NCBI GenBank assembly: GCA_026928255.1
Contig: JAIXKJ010000003.1
Coordinates: 83,833-147,832 of the forward strand
Source: Anaerolineales bacterium
GTDB lineage: Bacteria; Chloroflexota; Anaerolineae; Anaerolineales; Villigracilaceae
DNA length: 64,000 nt
Reading direction: 5' to 3'
Position numbers and translations under genes: made by a program. The notes under the pieces were generated by a model. It was not told where the DNA came from and did not search any database. It saw only the letters and a list, made by a program, of their open reading frames with translations. Below, in pieces: positions 48,774 to 58,230 of this stretch. Within the stretch, counting starts at the first letter, position 1, and each line of letters starts with the position of its first letter.

Positions 48774-50347
48774 AACTCCTTTACAACGCCGACGTCCGCA
48801 CCCTTGATTCTTCCAATCCCAAAGCCGACGCGATTCTCATTGCGCGAAATCGCATCCTCGCCGTCGGCGCGAAAGAAAAATTGGAAGCGCTGATTTGCGG
48901 CGATGTAGAAAAAAGAAACCTGCAAGGCGCAACCGTTTTGCCAGGGCTGACCGACGCGCATTTGCATTTGCATCAATACGCGCTGGGACTCTCCAAAGTA
49001 GATTGCGAAACGAAGACCAAAGAAGAATGTCTGCGGCGGGTGGCGGAACGCGCAAACTCGTCTGCGCCCGGCGCGTGGGTGTTGGGGCACGGCTGGAATC
49101 AAAACGAATGGGGCGGAGGATTCCCAACCCAAGAAGAACTCGACGCCGTCGCGCCAAATCATCCTGTTTACCTCACTGCTAAATCGCTCCACGCGGCGTG
49201 GGCGAATACTTCCGCGTTGAAGTTGGCAAACATCGCCGACGACACGCCCGACCCAAAAGACGGCGCGATTCAACGCGACGCCGACGGCAAAGCGACCGGC
49301 ATCCTGCTCGAATCTGCCATGCGCCTGCTCGACGCCGCCATCCCCGAAGCGACGCAAGCCGAAATTGAATCTGCAATTCTCAAAGCGCAGCCGACTCTTT
49401 GGAAAATGGGCTTAACTGGCGTTCACGATTTTGACCGTCGTCAATCTTTTATGGCGTTGCAATCTTTGCGAGCGCAAAATAAATTAAAATTGCGCGTGTG
49501 TAAAAACATCCCCGTTGAAAGCGTCGAGCAAGCCAACCAACTCGGCTTGCGGACGGGCTTCGGCGACGACATGCTCTGGATCGGCTCAGTCAAAGCCTTC
49601 ATGGACGGCGCGCTCGGTCCGCGCACGGCGGCGATGATTCAACCCTACGAGGGCGAAGCGAACAATCGCGGCATCCTCAACATGGACGGCGAAGAACTTT
49701 TTGAACGCGCCCGCAAAGCCGCCGACGTCGGGTTGAGCATGACCGTTCACGCCATCGGCGACAAAGCCAATCACGAAGTTCTCGACGCTTACGAGCGCCT
49801 CCGCGCTTATGAAACGCAAAACGGTTTGCCGCATCTGCGCCACCGCATCGAGCATGTGCAAATTCTGCACCCCGACGACGCGCCGCGCCTCGCGCAACTG
49901 AACGTTGTCGCCTCCATGCAGCCGATTCACGCAACGTCGGATATGTTCGCCGCCGACCGCTATTGGGGCGAACGCGCGCGCCTCGCTTACGCCTGGCGGA
50001 CTCAACTCGATCACGGCGCGATTCTCGCTTTCGGCTCGGACGCGCCCGTCGAATCGCCCAACCCGTTTTGGGGATTGCGCGCGGCGCTGACTCGTCAACG
50101 CGCCGACGGCTCTCCCTCCGCCGAAGGCTGGCGCGGCGAACAAAAATTGACCTTCGCCGAAGCCTTATTCGCCTATACCTTTGGCGCGGCTTACGCCGCC
50201 AACGCGGAGAATCGACTCGGCAAACTCGCGCCCAACTACTGCGCGGACTTAATCGTCTTGGATGAAAATCCGTTTGAGATAGACGCGCAAGATTTATTAA
50301 CGCTCGCCCCTTCCGCCGTCATGGTAGACGGAGAATGGGTAATTTGA
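48770..50347 (+). CDS. Amidohydrolase family protein (YtcJ-like)
   Basis: Metal-dependent hydrolase, 525 aa, of the amidohydrolase_3 group. Metal motif TDAHLHLHQYA (HxH), LLESAMRLL, KAFMDGALGPRTAAM (conserved), AIGDKANHEVLDAYE with His, HRIEHVQ, and the C-terminal FGSDAPVESPNPF with Asp. Substrate cannot be assigned. Overlaps parB by four bases (ATGA). Confidence 0.88.
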   Translation: MKLLYNADVRTLDSSNPKADAILIARNRILAVGAKEKLEALICGDVEKRNLQGATVLPGLTDAHLHLHQYALGLSKVDCETKTKEECLRRVAERANSSAPGAWVLGHGWNQNEWGGGFPTQEELDAVAPNHPVYLTAKSLHAAWANTSALKLANIADDTPDPKDGAIQRDADGKATGILLESAMRLLDAAIPEATQAEIESAILKAQPTLWKMGLTGVHDFDRRQSFMALQSLRAQNKLKLRVCKNIPVESVEQANQLGLRTGFGDDMLWIGSVKAFMDGALGPRTAAMIQPYEGEANNRGILNMDGEELFERARKAADVGLSMTVHAIGDKANHEVLDAYERLRAYETQNGLPHLRHRIEHVQILHPDDAPRLAQLNVVASMQPIHATSDMFAADRYWGERARLAYAWRTQLDHGAILAFGSDAPVESPNPFWGLRAALTRQRADGSPSAEGWRGEQKLTFAEALFAYTFGAAYAANAENRLGKLAPNYCADLIVLDENPFEIDAQDLLTLAPSAVMVDGEWVI

Positions 50348-50363
50348 AAATGGACGGCTTGGC

Positions 50364-51386
50364 ATGGAATCAAAATCGGTAAAATTAGCGCCAGAAATGC
50401 TTGTCCCGCGTTTGGGAGAACACTTGCTTCAAAAAGGAATCATCAACGAAGCAAACCTTCAACGCGCTTTGGCATATCAACAAGAATCCGCTTTGGCGGG
50501 CGAAGCGCCGCTTTTGGGGCAGGCGTTAATTCAACTTAATTTAATTGACAAAGAGACTCTCGATCAAGCCGTTACCGAGTTAATCATTCAATTGCGTTCG
50601 GCGCTGCAATCGGCGAACCGCAACTTGGAGCAGCGCGTCCGCGAGCGCACGGCAGAATTAAACGAAGCGCTGACGCGCCTTTCCGAACTGAACCAAATGA
50701 AGGCGAATTTTATTTCCAACATTTCGCACGAATTACGCACGCCGCTGACGCACGTCAAAGGCTATCTCGAATTGCTGGTTTCCGAATCGCTGGGCGAAGT
50801 TAACGCGGAACAAAAACACGCGCTGACGGTCAGTCAGCGGGCGACGGCTCGCTTAGAAGGAATGATCGAAGATTTGATCATGTTCTCGCTGGCGTCTCGC
50901 GGCGAATTAAGCATGAAATTTTCAGGCGTGGACGTTCGCCGCCTCGTCTCGCTGCTTGTCAAATCCGCCGAAGGCAAAGCGGCGGAGCGCGGCGTAACGC
51001 TGACCGCTTCGCTTAAAGACAACCTTCCGTTTGTGCGGGCAGACAGCGAAAAACTCAGTTGGGCGCTGGGTCAATTGATAGACAACGGAATCAAATTTAC
51101 TGAGTCGGGCGGAAGCGTAACCGTTGCTGTGCAAGAAAAAGGCGAAAACTTAATTCAAATCAGCGTCGCCGACAGCGGCGTTGGAATTCCCAAAGAACGA
51201 ATCGAAGAAATGTTCGAGCCGTTTCACCAACTGGACGGGTCGTCCACGCGGCATTATGGCGGAACGGGTTTGGGGCTTTCGCTCGTGCGTCAAATTATCG
51301 AAGCGCACGGCTCGCTGCTCGACGTAAAATCGGCGGAAGGAAAAGGCTCGACCTTCCAATTTCCCTTGCTTATCGCGCGAGAATAA
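50364..51386 (+). CDS. Sensor histidine kinase with N-terminal MshEN-like domain
   Basis: 340-aa cytoplasmic kinase without membrane segments. Residues about 13-75 resemble the MshEN/T2SSE N-terminal module (LGEHLLQKGIINEANLQRAL, LGQALIQLNLIDKETLDQA), known in some proteins as a c-di-GMP-binding fold. A coiled coil (85-115) leads to HisKA with H122 in SHELRTPLTHVKG and HATPase_c with LIDNGIKFTESGG and GGTGLGLSLVR. The N-terminal call is by pattern; ligand unknown. Confidence 0.85.
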   Translation: MESKSVKLAPEMLVPRLGEHLLQKGIINEANLQRALAYQQESALAGEAPLLGQALIQLNLIDKETLDQAVTELIIQLRSALQSANRNLEQRVRERTAELNEALTRLSELNQMKANFISNISHELRTPLTHVKGYLELLVSESLGEVNAEQKHALTVSQRATARLEGMIEDLIMFSLASRGELSMKFSGVDVRRLVSLLVKSAEGKAAERGVTLTASLKDNLPFVRADSEKLSWALGQLIDNGIKFTESGGSVTVAVQEKGENLIQISVADSGVGIPKERIEEMFEPFHQLDGSSTRHYGGTGLGLSLVRQIIEAHGSLLDVKSAEGKGSTFQFPLLIARE

Positions 51387-51388
51387 TT

Positions 51389-52576
51389 ATGGACAAAGAA
51401 ACGCTTTCCGAACTGCACCGAGTATTTCAACAAATTCACTCCAAGCCGAATTGGAAATCCGAATTGGATGTTTTGTTCGGCGCAATGCGCGGATGTTTTG
51501 TGTTCGACAACGCCGCCATCTATTTGGAAGATCGCCTCGCGCGCGGGTTGGACGTGATCTACGCCCGCGCCGTCGGACGCGGCAAAGGCTCCGAAGCGGA
51601 CGCCGCTTGGGGCGAGAATGTGGCGAGCGAAGTCATCTCTAGCCGTCGCGTTATTTTAGAAACGTCGCGCGGCGGGAAGAAACAAGACGAGCGCGTCGAA
51701 AGGGCGTTTCTTTTGGGCATTCCTTTATACATCGGCGGACAGTTGCGCGGCGCAATGGCGTTTGTGCGTTTCGGCGGGCCAGAATATGTGGACCAACACA
51801 TTCACATCGCTTCGCTTCTGACGACGTGGACGGCTTCGGTTTTAGAGCGCAAAGAATTGCTGGAAGCGCGCGCGGAGTTGGACTCCGTTCAGCGCCAAAT
51901 GCGTTTGCAAGACGATTTCGTTTCGACGATTTCGCACGAACTTCGCACGCCGCTGGGGTTTATTAAAGGATACAGCACCAGCCTCTTGCGGCAAGACACG
52001 ACTTGGGACGACGCCACGCAACGCGAATTTTTATCCATCATTGACGAAGAAACCGACCGCTTGGCGAAATTGATTGAAGACATGCTTGAATCGGCGCGGC
52101 TGCAAAGCAAAACGATTCAATTCAAATTTTCGCCGCTGCGCTTAGACGCGCTCGTGCGCGACGTTTCGGCGCGGGTGAAAACGCATCACCCTGATTTGAA
52201 AATTGATTTGAAAATCGAGCCGCTTCCGCAAGTGCTGGGCGACAGCGTGCGCTTGTCGCAAGTTTTAGAAAACCTTTTCAGCAACGCGATTAAATACGCG
52301 CCCGGCTCGAAGATTACCATTACCGCAAAACGCCTTGCGAAAAAAGTCCGCGTTTATTTTTCCGATCAAGGCGAAGGAATTCCCGAAGAATTTGCCCCGT
52401 TTTTATTCGAGCGTTTTTACCGCGTGCCGGGCGAACGCACCGTTACGGGCACCGGTTTAGGGCTTTATATTTGCAAGCAAATTGTTATGGCGCATCATGG
52501 TAATATTTGGGTAGAGTCAGTGTTGGATCGCGGCACGACGTTCATTATCGAACTGCCCATAGACCCGACGCTTTGA
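51389..52576 (+). CDS. Sensor histidine kinase with GAF-like domain
   Basis: 395-aa soluble kinase. N-terminal GAF-like region (about 20-155; CFVFDNAAIYLEDRL, IPLYIGGQLRGAMAFVRFG), coiled linker, HisKA with H183 in SHELRTPLGFIKGYS, HATPase_c with NLFSNAIKYAPGSK, DQGEGIPEEFAPFLFERFYRV and GTGLGLYICKQIV. Follows the first kinase by two bases, and the response regulator follows after 33. Confidence 0.88.
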   Translation: MDKETLSELHRVFQQIHSKPNWKSELDVLFGAMRGCFVFDNAAIYLEDRLARGLDVIYARAVGRGKGSEADAAWGENVASEVISSRRVILETSRGGKKQDERVERAFLLGIPLYIGGQLRGAMAFVRFGGPEYVDQHIHIASLLTTWTASVLERKELLEARAELDSVQRQMRLQDDFVSTISHELRTPLGFIKGYSTSLLRQDTTWDDATQREFLSIIDEETDRLAKLIEDMLESARLQSKTIQFKFSPLRLDALVRDVSARVKTHHPDLKIDLKIEPLPQVLGDSVRLSQVLENLFSNAIKYAPGSKITITAKRLAKKVRVYFSDQGEGIPEEFAPFLFERFYRVPGERTVTGTGLGLYICKQIVMAHHGNIWVESVLDRGTTFIIELPIDPTL

Positions 52577-52609
52577 TTTCGTAAACCATAGCATCTTCAA
52601 GGAGTTCTT

Positions 52610-53308
52610 ATGGCAAAGCGCATTTTGATCGTGGACGACGAACCCCGCTACCTGCGCCTCTTGGAGGCGAACCTGCGCACGGAAGGCTACGAAGTCGTTT
52701 CCGCGCAAGACGGTCAGCAGGCGTTGGAAGTGTTCTCCGCCAACCCGATTGACCTCGTGTTGATGGACGTGATGATGCCGCGCTTAGACGGCTTCGGCGC
52801 GACGCAGCGTCTGCGCGAGTTTACCAACGTGCCGATCGTCATCCTGACGGCGCGAGGCGAAGAGCAAGATCGCGTGCGCGGACTCGATCTCGGCGCGGAC
52901 GATTATCTCGTCAAGCCGTTTTCCGCCACCGAATTATTGGCGCGAGTGCGAGCCGTTTTGCGCCGCGCTGGCAGCGCCAACGAAGCGGTCGGACAAGTGC
53001 GTTTCTTTACGCACGACGATTTGAAAATTGATTTTGCGCGCGCCGAAGTTTGGCGCGGAGAAGAGCCGGTTTCTCTTTCCGCAACCGAGTACCGCCTGCT
53101 TCTGCAATTCGCTCACAACGTTGGAAAGATTCTCTCCGCCGAAGAGTTGCTCACCAGCGTTTGGGGCGCGGAATATAAAAACGATAAAGAAATTTTGTGG
53201 GTGAGCATCGCCCGTCTGCGCCAGAAATTGGAAAACGACGCGCATTCGCCGAAGCACGTCGTTACCCGCTCCGGGCTTGGATATTTGATGCCGCCCATAG
53301 AAACATAA
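52610..53308 (+). CDS. Response regulator, OmpR/PhoB type
   Basis: 232 aa: receiver domain 1-120 with acidic pair D9-D10, phosphoacceptor D53 (LVLMDVMMP) and K in LVKPFSA; winged-helix DNA-binding domain about 133-230 with LSATEYRLLLQFAHNVGKILSAEELL and VVTRSGLGYLM. AAGGAG before ATG. Likely output of one or both kinases upstream. Confidence 0.95.
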   Translation: MAKRILIVDDEPRYLRLLEANLRTEGYEVVSAQDGQQALEVFSANPIDLVLMDVMMPRLDGFGATQRLREFTNVPIVILTARGEEQDRVRGLDLGADDYLVKPFSATELLARVRAVLRRAGSANEAVGQVRFFTHDDLKIDFARAEVWRGEEPVSLSATEYRLLLQFAHNVGKILSAEELLTSVWGAEYKNDKEILWVSIARLRQKLENDAHSPKHVVTRSGLGYLMPPIET

Positions 53309-53344
53309 CTTGCGCGAGTCGTCGGCTTGCGCTTAGGAATAAAT

Positions 53345-54496
53345 ATGACTCAAAAAAGAATTTTGATCGTAGATTCAGACGCCGCAAGCCGCAACTTCAT
53401 CGCCCGCAAACTCGAAGAGCTTAATTATGAAATTTTGCAAGCGAGCTCGGGCAAAGAAGGCTTAATCTTCGCTTGGCGCGACCGCCCCGATTTAGTGATT
53501 GCGGACCCCGTCCTCGCCGACTTGAAGGGAGAAGAATTCGCCGTCAGATTGCGAAACGACCCGCGCACGGCGCAACTGCCTATCGTCGCCTTAAGCAGCG
53601 ATCATAATCCCGCTCGAATCAAATCCTGTCAAGATGCGGGAATCAACGATTACATTACCAAATCCGGTCAAGCCGTGCCGATGCTGAAAGATATTATTAA
53701 TCGGCAGTTTGGCATTACGGCGGAAGGCATGCGGCAAGGCGGGTTGATGCTAGTCTTCCTCAGCGCCAAAGGCGGAACGGGCGTTTCGTCCATTTGCGCC
53801 AACGCCGCCGCCGAAATTGCGAAACTTGATTCCAAAGCGCGAATCGCCGTCGTGGACTTGGTCTTTCCCATCGGCTCGATCGCTCAAATTGTCGGCTATG
53901 AGGGCGGAGACAACGTCGTTACAATTTCCAATAAAGACCCGTTGGAAGTTAATACAAATTTCTTCAAAACGGTCTTGACGAAAATGGATCGTTGGAATTT
54001 TGACCTTTTAGCGGGTTCGCCCGACCCCGAATTAAGCGCGCAACTTAACGCCGAACGCATTTGGGACATGCTCTTGCGCCTCAAAGCCGCCTACGATTAT
54101 GTGCTGGTAGACATCGGGCGCGCGCTTTCAAAAATCACGCTGCCCCTCATTCAACATGCCGACTTGCTCGCCTTGTTAGTCAGTACCGACGTCAGCACGA
54201 TTTCGTTAACGAACACGCTTTTGGATTTTCTCAAAGCGAAGGGCGTTGATTCCGAGCATATCTTTGCAATCTTAAATCGCCACGCGGGCTTGGAAGGGCT
54301 GAGCAAAAAAGACGCGGAAGCGATTCTAGGGCGCGAAATTAATATTGCCTTTCCTTATCTCAACACAGATTTCGGATTTGCAAACAGCCAACACGCCCCT
54401 TTTACGATAAAATTCCCAAATAATACGGCGACCATCATTTTCAAAGATTCCGCGCGGCAGATGACGATGCTCGCAAAAAAGATACGCGAATCGTAA
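53345..54496 (+). CDS. TadZ/CpaE-like protein (receiver plus atypical ParA-type ATPase)
   Basis: 383 aa; receiver-like domain 1-125 with D54 retained (VIADPVLAD), then a ParA/MinD-type domain with deviant loop SAKGGTGVSS where the usual Lys is Val, as in CpaE/TadZ, and VVDLVFPIGSIAQIVGYEGG. The family localises the Tad pilus assembly machinery at the pole. Start at 53345 preferred to an earlier in-frame ATG. The same operon includes the matching ATPase TadA two genes later, but no pilin or TadB/C. Confidence 0.88.
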   Translation: MTQKRILIVDSDAASRNFIARKLEELNYEILQASSGKEGLIFAWRDRPDLVIADPVLADLKGEEFAVRLRNDPRTAQLPIVALSSDHNPARIKSCQDAGINDYITKSGQAVPMLKDIINRQFGITAEGMRQGGLMLVFLSAKGGTGVSSICANAAAEIAKLDSKARIAVVDLVFPIGSIAQIVGYEGGDNVVTISNKDPLEVNTNFFKTVLTKMDRWNFDLLAGSPDPELSAQLNAERIWDMLLRLKAAYDYVLVDIGRALSKITLPLIQHADLLALLVSTDVSTISLTNTLLDFLKAKGVDSEHIFAILNRHAGLEGLSKKDAEAILGREINIAFPYLNTDFGFANSQHAPFTIKFPNNTATIIFKDSARQMTMLAKKIRES

Positions 54497-54526
54497 ATTC
54501 ATCGCTTGACGGAGGGAGGCTTCATC

Positions 54527-54826
54527 ATGTCCATCGAATACGACGATAAAGGAAAATATTACACGGAGATTATTCACAAAACGCCGCTGCCCGCCGCGAT
54601 TCAAACCGCGGCTCATTTGATACGCGGCACGATTTATGTGCGGCTCGAAGGACGCCTGAAAGACGAATTAGAAAATACGGAACTTTTTCTCGCCGTTACG
54701 GATGCGAACGTTCAAGACGCGAGCGGAGCAACCGTTTATGCCAGCGCGTTTTTGGCGATTAGAAAAGATCAAATTATTTGGGTCATGCCTCTCGACGACG
54801 AAAACAAAAAAGGGGACGAAGAATGA
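54527..54826 (+). CDS. Small protein of unknown function between tadZ- and tadA-like genes
   Basis: 99 aa, [20 protein letters not shown] start, beta-rich ([29 protein letters not shown]), acidic tail. GGAGG precedes the ATG at 54527. Ends with ATGA overlap with the following ATPase gene, so expressed with it. No family recognised; conserved linkage to TadA could make it an adaptor. Confidence 0.75.
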   Translation: MSIEYDDKGKYYTEIIHKTPLPAAIQTAAHLIRGTIYVRLEGRLKDELENTELFLAVTDANVQDASGATVYASAFLAIRKDQIIWVMPLDDENKKGDEE

Positions 54827-56136
54827 ATTCCATGATTTCAAACGCAAATCAACGCTTTACGGGGCAAGACCTTGCGCGACTGAAAAAATACCTAGCGGAC
54901 AATTTGCTGCGCGCCCTCGAATCGGAAGAAGTAGACCCGTCTCAACGCGATGCGTTTCTGCAACAAAATATCGTCCGCGCCTTTGAAGCGACGCAACTTA
55001 AATTCCCCGAAGATTTGAAACGCGAAATTTTCAAACAAGTCTTAAACGACTTAATGGGCTTTGGTCCGATTCAGCCGTTGTTGGACGACCCCGACATTTC
55101 CGAAATTATGGTCAACGGACCGAAGAAAATTTTCATCGAGAAAAAAGGTCAGTTGGTGAAAAGCGAAATCACCTTCGACGACGACGACCACGTCATGCGA
55201 ATTATTGACCGCATCATCATGCCCTTGGGGCGGCGCGTGGATTTTGACTCGCCGACGGTGGACGCCCGTCTGCCGGACGGCTCGCGCGTTAACGCGGTGG
55301 TGCGTCCCGTCTCGATTGACGGACCGTCCATCACCATCCGAAAATTTCGCAAAGACAAATTGAAGACCGAAGACTTAATCGCCTTTGGCTCGCTGACCCA
55401 GCAAATGGCGGACTTTCTCGCCGCTTGCGTCAAAGCGCGCTTCAACATCGTCATTTCTGGCGGAACGGGTTCGGGCAAGACGACGCTCTTAAACGTCGTT
55501 TCAGGGTTTATCCCCGAAGGCGAGCGCATCGTTACCATTGAGGACGCCGCCGAATTGCAATTGCAACAAGATCATGTCATGCGTATGGAAACCAAGCCCG
55601 CCAATTCGGAAGGCATGCACGCGGTCTCCATCCGCGACTTGGTGAAAAATTCGCTGCGTATGCGCCCCGACCGCATCGTCGTCGGCGAGGTGCGCGGCGG
55701 CGAAGCGCTAGACATGCTGCAAGCCATGAACACCGGACACGATGGCTCGCTGACGACCGTCCACGCCAACAGCCCGCGAGACGCCATCTCGCGCTTGGAG
55801 ACGCTGGTGTTAATGGCGGGCATGGAACTGCCGCTCAAAGTCGTCCGCACGCAAATTTCTTCCGCGATAGATTTAATCATCCAGCAGACGCGCCTCAAAG
55901 ACGGCAAACGCAAAGTTACCGCCGTTACCGAAGTGGCGGGCATGGAAGGCGACATCGTCGTCCTCACCGATATTTTCAAATTTAATCAAACGGGCGTGCA
56001 AGACGGGCAAGTTCTCGGCGAGATGCAGCCGACTGGAATTCGTCCCAACTTCACGCCGCGATTAGAGGCGGCGGGATTCAAACTCGGCGCGGAAGTGTTT
56101 ATGGCGGCGCGAGAGTCGCAACGCCCGAGACGTTGA
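54823..56136 (+). CDS. TadA/CpaF-type secretion ATPase
   Basis: 437-aa hexameric AAA-type ATPase that powers Tad/Flp pili. N-terminal helical region, [15 protein letters not shown] motif ([20 protein letters not shown]), Walker [18 protein letters not shown], Asp box [13 protein letters not shown], Walker [21 protein letters not shown] and His box [20 protein letters not shown]. The Tad inner-membrane proteins and pilins are not next to it. Confidence 0.92.
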   Translation: MNSMISNANQRFTGQDLARLKKYLADNLLRALESEEVDPSQRDAFLQQNIVRAFEATQLKFPEDLKREIFKQVLNDLMGFGPIQPLLDDPDISEIMVNGPKKIFIEKKGQLVKSEITFDDDDHVMRIIDRIIMPLGRRVDFDSPTVDARLPDGSRVNAVVRPVSIDGPSITIRKFRKDKLKTEDLIAFGSLTQQMADFLAACVKARFNIVISGGTGSGKTTLLNVVSGFIPEGERIVTIEDAAELQLQQDHVMRMETKPANSEGMHAVSIRDLVKNSLRMRPDRIVVGEVRGGEALDMLQAMNTGHDGSLTTVHANSPRDAISRLETLVLMAGMELPLKVVRTQISSAIDLIIQQTRLKDGKRKVTAVTEVAGMEGDIVVLTDIFKFNQTGVQDGQVLGEMQPTGIRPNFTPRLEAAGFKLGAEVFMAARESQRPRR

Positions 56137-56175
56137 CGCATTCTGCTATAATATATCTCGAATAAACGAGGTGAT

Positions 56176-56850
56176 ATGACCAACGCTCAAATAACTATTC
56201 GAGAGAAAAAGCTCGGCTTGTTGATCAAAGACGCCCGCGTGGCGGAACGCCGCAGCATCAAAGAATGCGCCGACGCAATCGGCGTGAAGCCGGGCATTTT
56301 CCGCGCCTACGAAGAGGGACGACGCTCGCCTTCGTTGCCGGAATTAGAAGCCTTAGTATTTTTTCTTAAGATTCCCATTTCGCAATTTTGGGGCAACGAA
56401 ACGCTTTCGGACGTTCCGAATTCGTTAACGTCGGAAGATATTGCAAAGTTAATCGCTTTGCGCCATCGCATCGTCGGCGCGCTGATTCGCCAAGAGCGCA
56501 CCAACGCCAATATGTCCATCCGCCATCTTTCGTCGGAGACGGGTATTCCGCAATCGCGGATTAAGGCGTACGAATTGGGCGAACGCACCGTGTCTGTGCC
56601 TGAGTTGGAGACGATTCTCTCCGTCATGGGCAGCCGCGTCGAGACCTTCTTTGATCAAAGCGGTCCGGTGGGCGAGTGGCTTTCCGCGCAATTGGCGATG
56701 CAAAAATTTACCGACTTGCCGAAAGAACTTCAAGAATTTGTCTGTCAGCCGGTCAACCGCCCTTATATTGATTTGGCAATGAAACTCAGCAGCATGTCGC
56801 GCGACAAACTCCGCTCGGTGGCGGAAGGTTTGCTCGACATTACCCTCTAA
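56176..56850 (+). CDS. Regulator with two XRE-type helix-turn-helix domains
   Basis: 224 aa; HTH 1 at about 12-68 (LLIKDARVAERRSIKECADAI, FRAYEEGRRSPSLPELEAL) and HTH 2 at about 95-155 (RIVGALIRQERTNANMSIRHL, IPQSRIKAYELGERTVSVPEL). Together with the C-terminal helical part this looks like a DNA-binding protein with pseudo-twofold shape. GAGGTGAT before the ATG, with TATAAT at 56146-56151. Target unknown; upstream of the TPR gene with a 5-base gap. Confidence 0.88.
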   Translation: MTNAQITIREKKLGLLIKDARVAERRSIKECADAIGVKPGIFRAYEEGRRSPSLPELEALVFFLKIPISQFWGNETLSDVPNSLTSEDIAKLIALRHRIVGALIRQERTNANMSIRHLSSETGIPQSRIKAYELGERTVSVPELETILSVMGSRVETFFDQSGPVGEWLSAQLAMQKFTDLPKELQEFVCQPVNRPYIDLAMKLSSMSRDKLRSVAEGLLDITL

Positions 56851-56855
56851 ACGCT

Positions 56856-57377
56856 ATGACTATTAATCCGAAACAACTCGACGAACAAGGCAAGCGCGCT
56901 TTCGCGCAGAAGAATTTTTCCGAAGCCGCCGATTATTTTCGGCAAGCGGCGGAGGCGTACGCTCAAAGCGCTTCCGCGTTGGACGCCGCCGAATCGAAAA
57001 ATAATTTAAGCGTCGCGCTTTTGCAAATGGATCGAGCGCAAGAAGCGTTAGACGCGGCGCTTGGCACGGATCAAACCTTCGCCGCGGCGGGCGACGTCAA
57101 ACGTCAGGCGATGGCGTTCGGCAATCAAGCCGCCGCGCTTGAAGGGCTGAAGCGCGGCGACGAAGCCCTTCAACTTTACGAGCGTTCCGCCGATTTATTC
57201 GGCTCAATTAACGAAGGCGACCTGCGCGCAATGGTGATCAAATCTGCCGCCGCGCTAAAACTAAAATCGGGCAAAGTAACCGACGCCGCTTTCAAAATGA
57301 TGGGTTCGGTGGAAGCGAAAAAGAATCCGTCTTTATTCGACCGCATTGTAAAATTCTTTATGAAATTTTTTGGATGA
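56856..57377 (+). CDS. TPR protein
   Basis: 173-aa helical repeat protein, about three to four TPR units (FAQKNFSEAADYFRQAAEAYA, LDAAESKNNLSVALLQMDRA, AMAFGNQAAALEGLKRGDEALQLYERSADLF). Basic, hydrophobic end VKFFMKFFG may contact membrane. Overlaps the next gene by four bases. Partner unknown. Confidence 0.82.
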   Translation: MTINPKQLDEQGKRAFAQKNFSEAADYFRQAAEAYAQSASALDAAESKNNLSVALLQMDRAQEALDAALGTDQTFAAAGDVKRQAMAFGNQAAALEGLKRGDEALQLYERSADLFGSINEGDLRAMVIKSAAALKLKSGKVTDAAFKMMGSVEAKKNPSLFDRIVKFFMKFFG

Positions 57378-58213
57378 TTCGTCGGGTTGTCGAGTCGGAT
57401 CGCCGCGCGCTTTCCGCTTTGCTGGCGCACGAGTTGAACACGCACCGTCATTTGGATTGGCGCGCCGCGTTAGATTGGATTGGGGAAAAAAATTTTTGGG
57501 CGTTGGAAAGAGAGAACGAAATTGTCGCCGCGCTGGCTTGTCCCGAAGACCCGCCCAACGTCGCCTGGATTCGACTCTTTTCGTTTAGCCCGCAAATTTC
57601 GGGCGCGGAGGCTTGGTCGGCGTTGTGGGACGCGGCGTTCGCCGAAATGCAATCGGAAAGTCCAAACGCGCGGGTTGCGGCGATTGTTACCAAACAATGG
57701 TTTCAGTCGCTTTTATTGCAAAGCGGATTTCAACCGCAAGTCAATATCGTTCTTCTTGAATTATTAAACGACAACTACGCCCTCGTTCCTTCCAACCCGT
57801 TGATTCAAATTCGCGCGATGAAAGAAGACGATTTGAACGTCGTCGCGGAGGCAGACCGCGCCGCCTTCGGCGAACTTTGGCATAACGCGCTCGACTCGCT
57901 TCGCCGCGCTTACGGACAATCTTTTTATTCAACCGTCGCGGAAGACGAGCGCGGAATTATCGGCTATCAAATTAGCACGGGCAATTCGTTTGGGGCGCAT
58001 TTGGCGCGGTTGGCTGTCCGCCCGCAGGCGCAGGGGAAAGGCGTCGGCGCGGCGTTGGTGCGCGATTTGGCGCGGCGCGCGCGAAGTTATTTAGGCGGCA
58101 GGCTGACGGTCAACACGCAAAGCGACAACGCCGCATCCTTAAGTTTGTATGCAAGAATGGGATTCGTCCGCACGGGGGAGTATTACCCCGTGTTGATTAA
58201 ATCAATGATTTAA
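57374..58213 (+). CDS. GNAT family acetyltransferase with N-terminal extension
   Basis: 279 aa. The C-terminal half (about 140-279) has the GNAT core: LARLAVRPQAQGKGVGAALVRDLARRA with the acetyl-CoA loop QGKGVGAA, and NAASLSLYARMGF. The N-terminal half may be a degenerate second GNAT domain. Substrate unknown. Overlaps the TPR gene by four bases. Confidence 0.85.
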   Translation: MIRRVVESDRRALSALLAHELNTHRHLDWRAALDWIGEKNFWALERENEIVAALACPEDPPNVAWIRLFSFSPQISGAEAWSALWDAAFAEMQSESPNARVAAIVTKQWFQSLLLQSGFQPQVNIVLLELLNDNYALVPSNPLIQIRAMKEDDLNVVAEADRAAFGELWHNALDSLRRAYGQSFYSTVAEDERGIIGYQISTGNSFGAHLARLAVRPQAQGKGVGAALVRDLARRARSYLGGRLTVNTQSDNAASLSLYARMGFVRTGEYYPVLIKSMI

Positions 58214-58230
58214 GATTGGAGCGCAGAACC

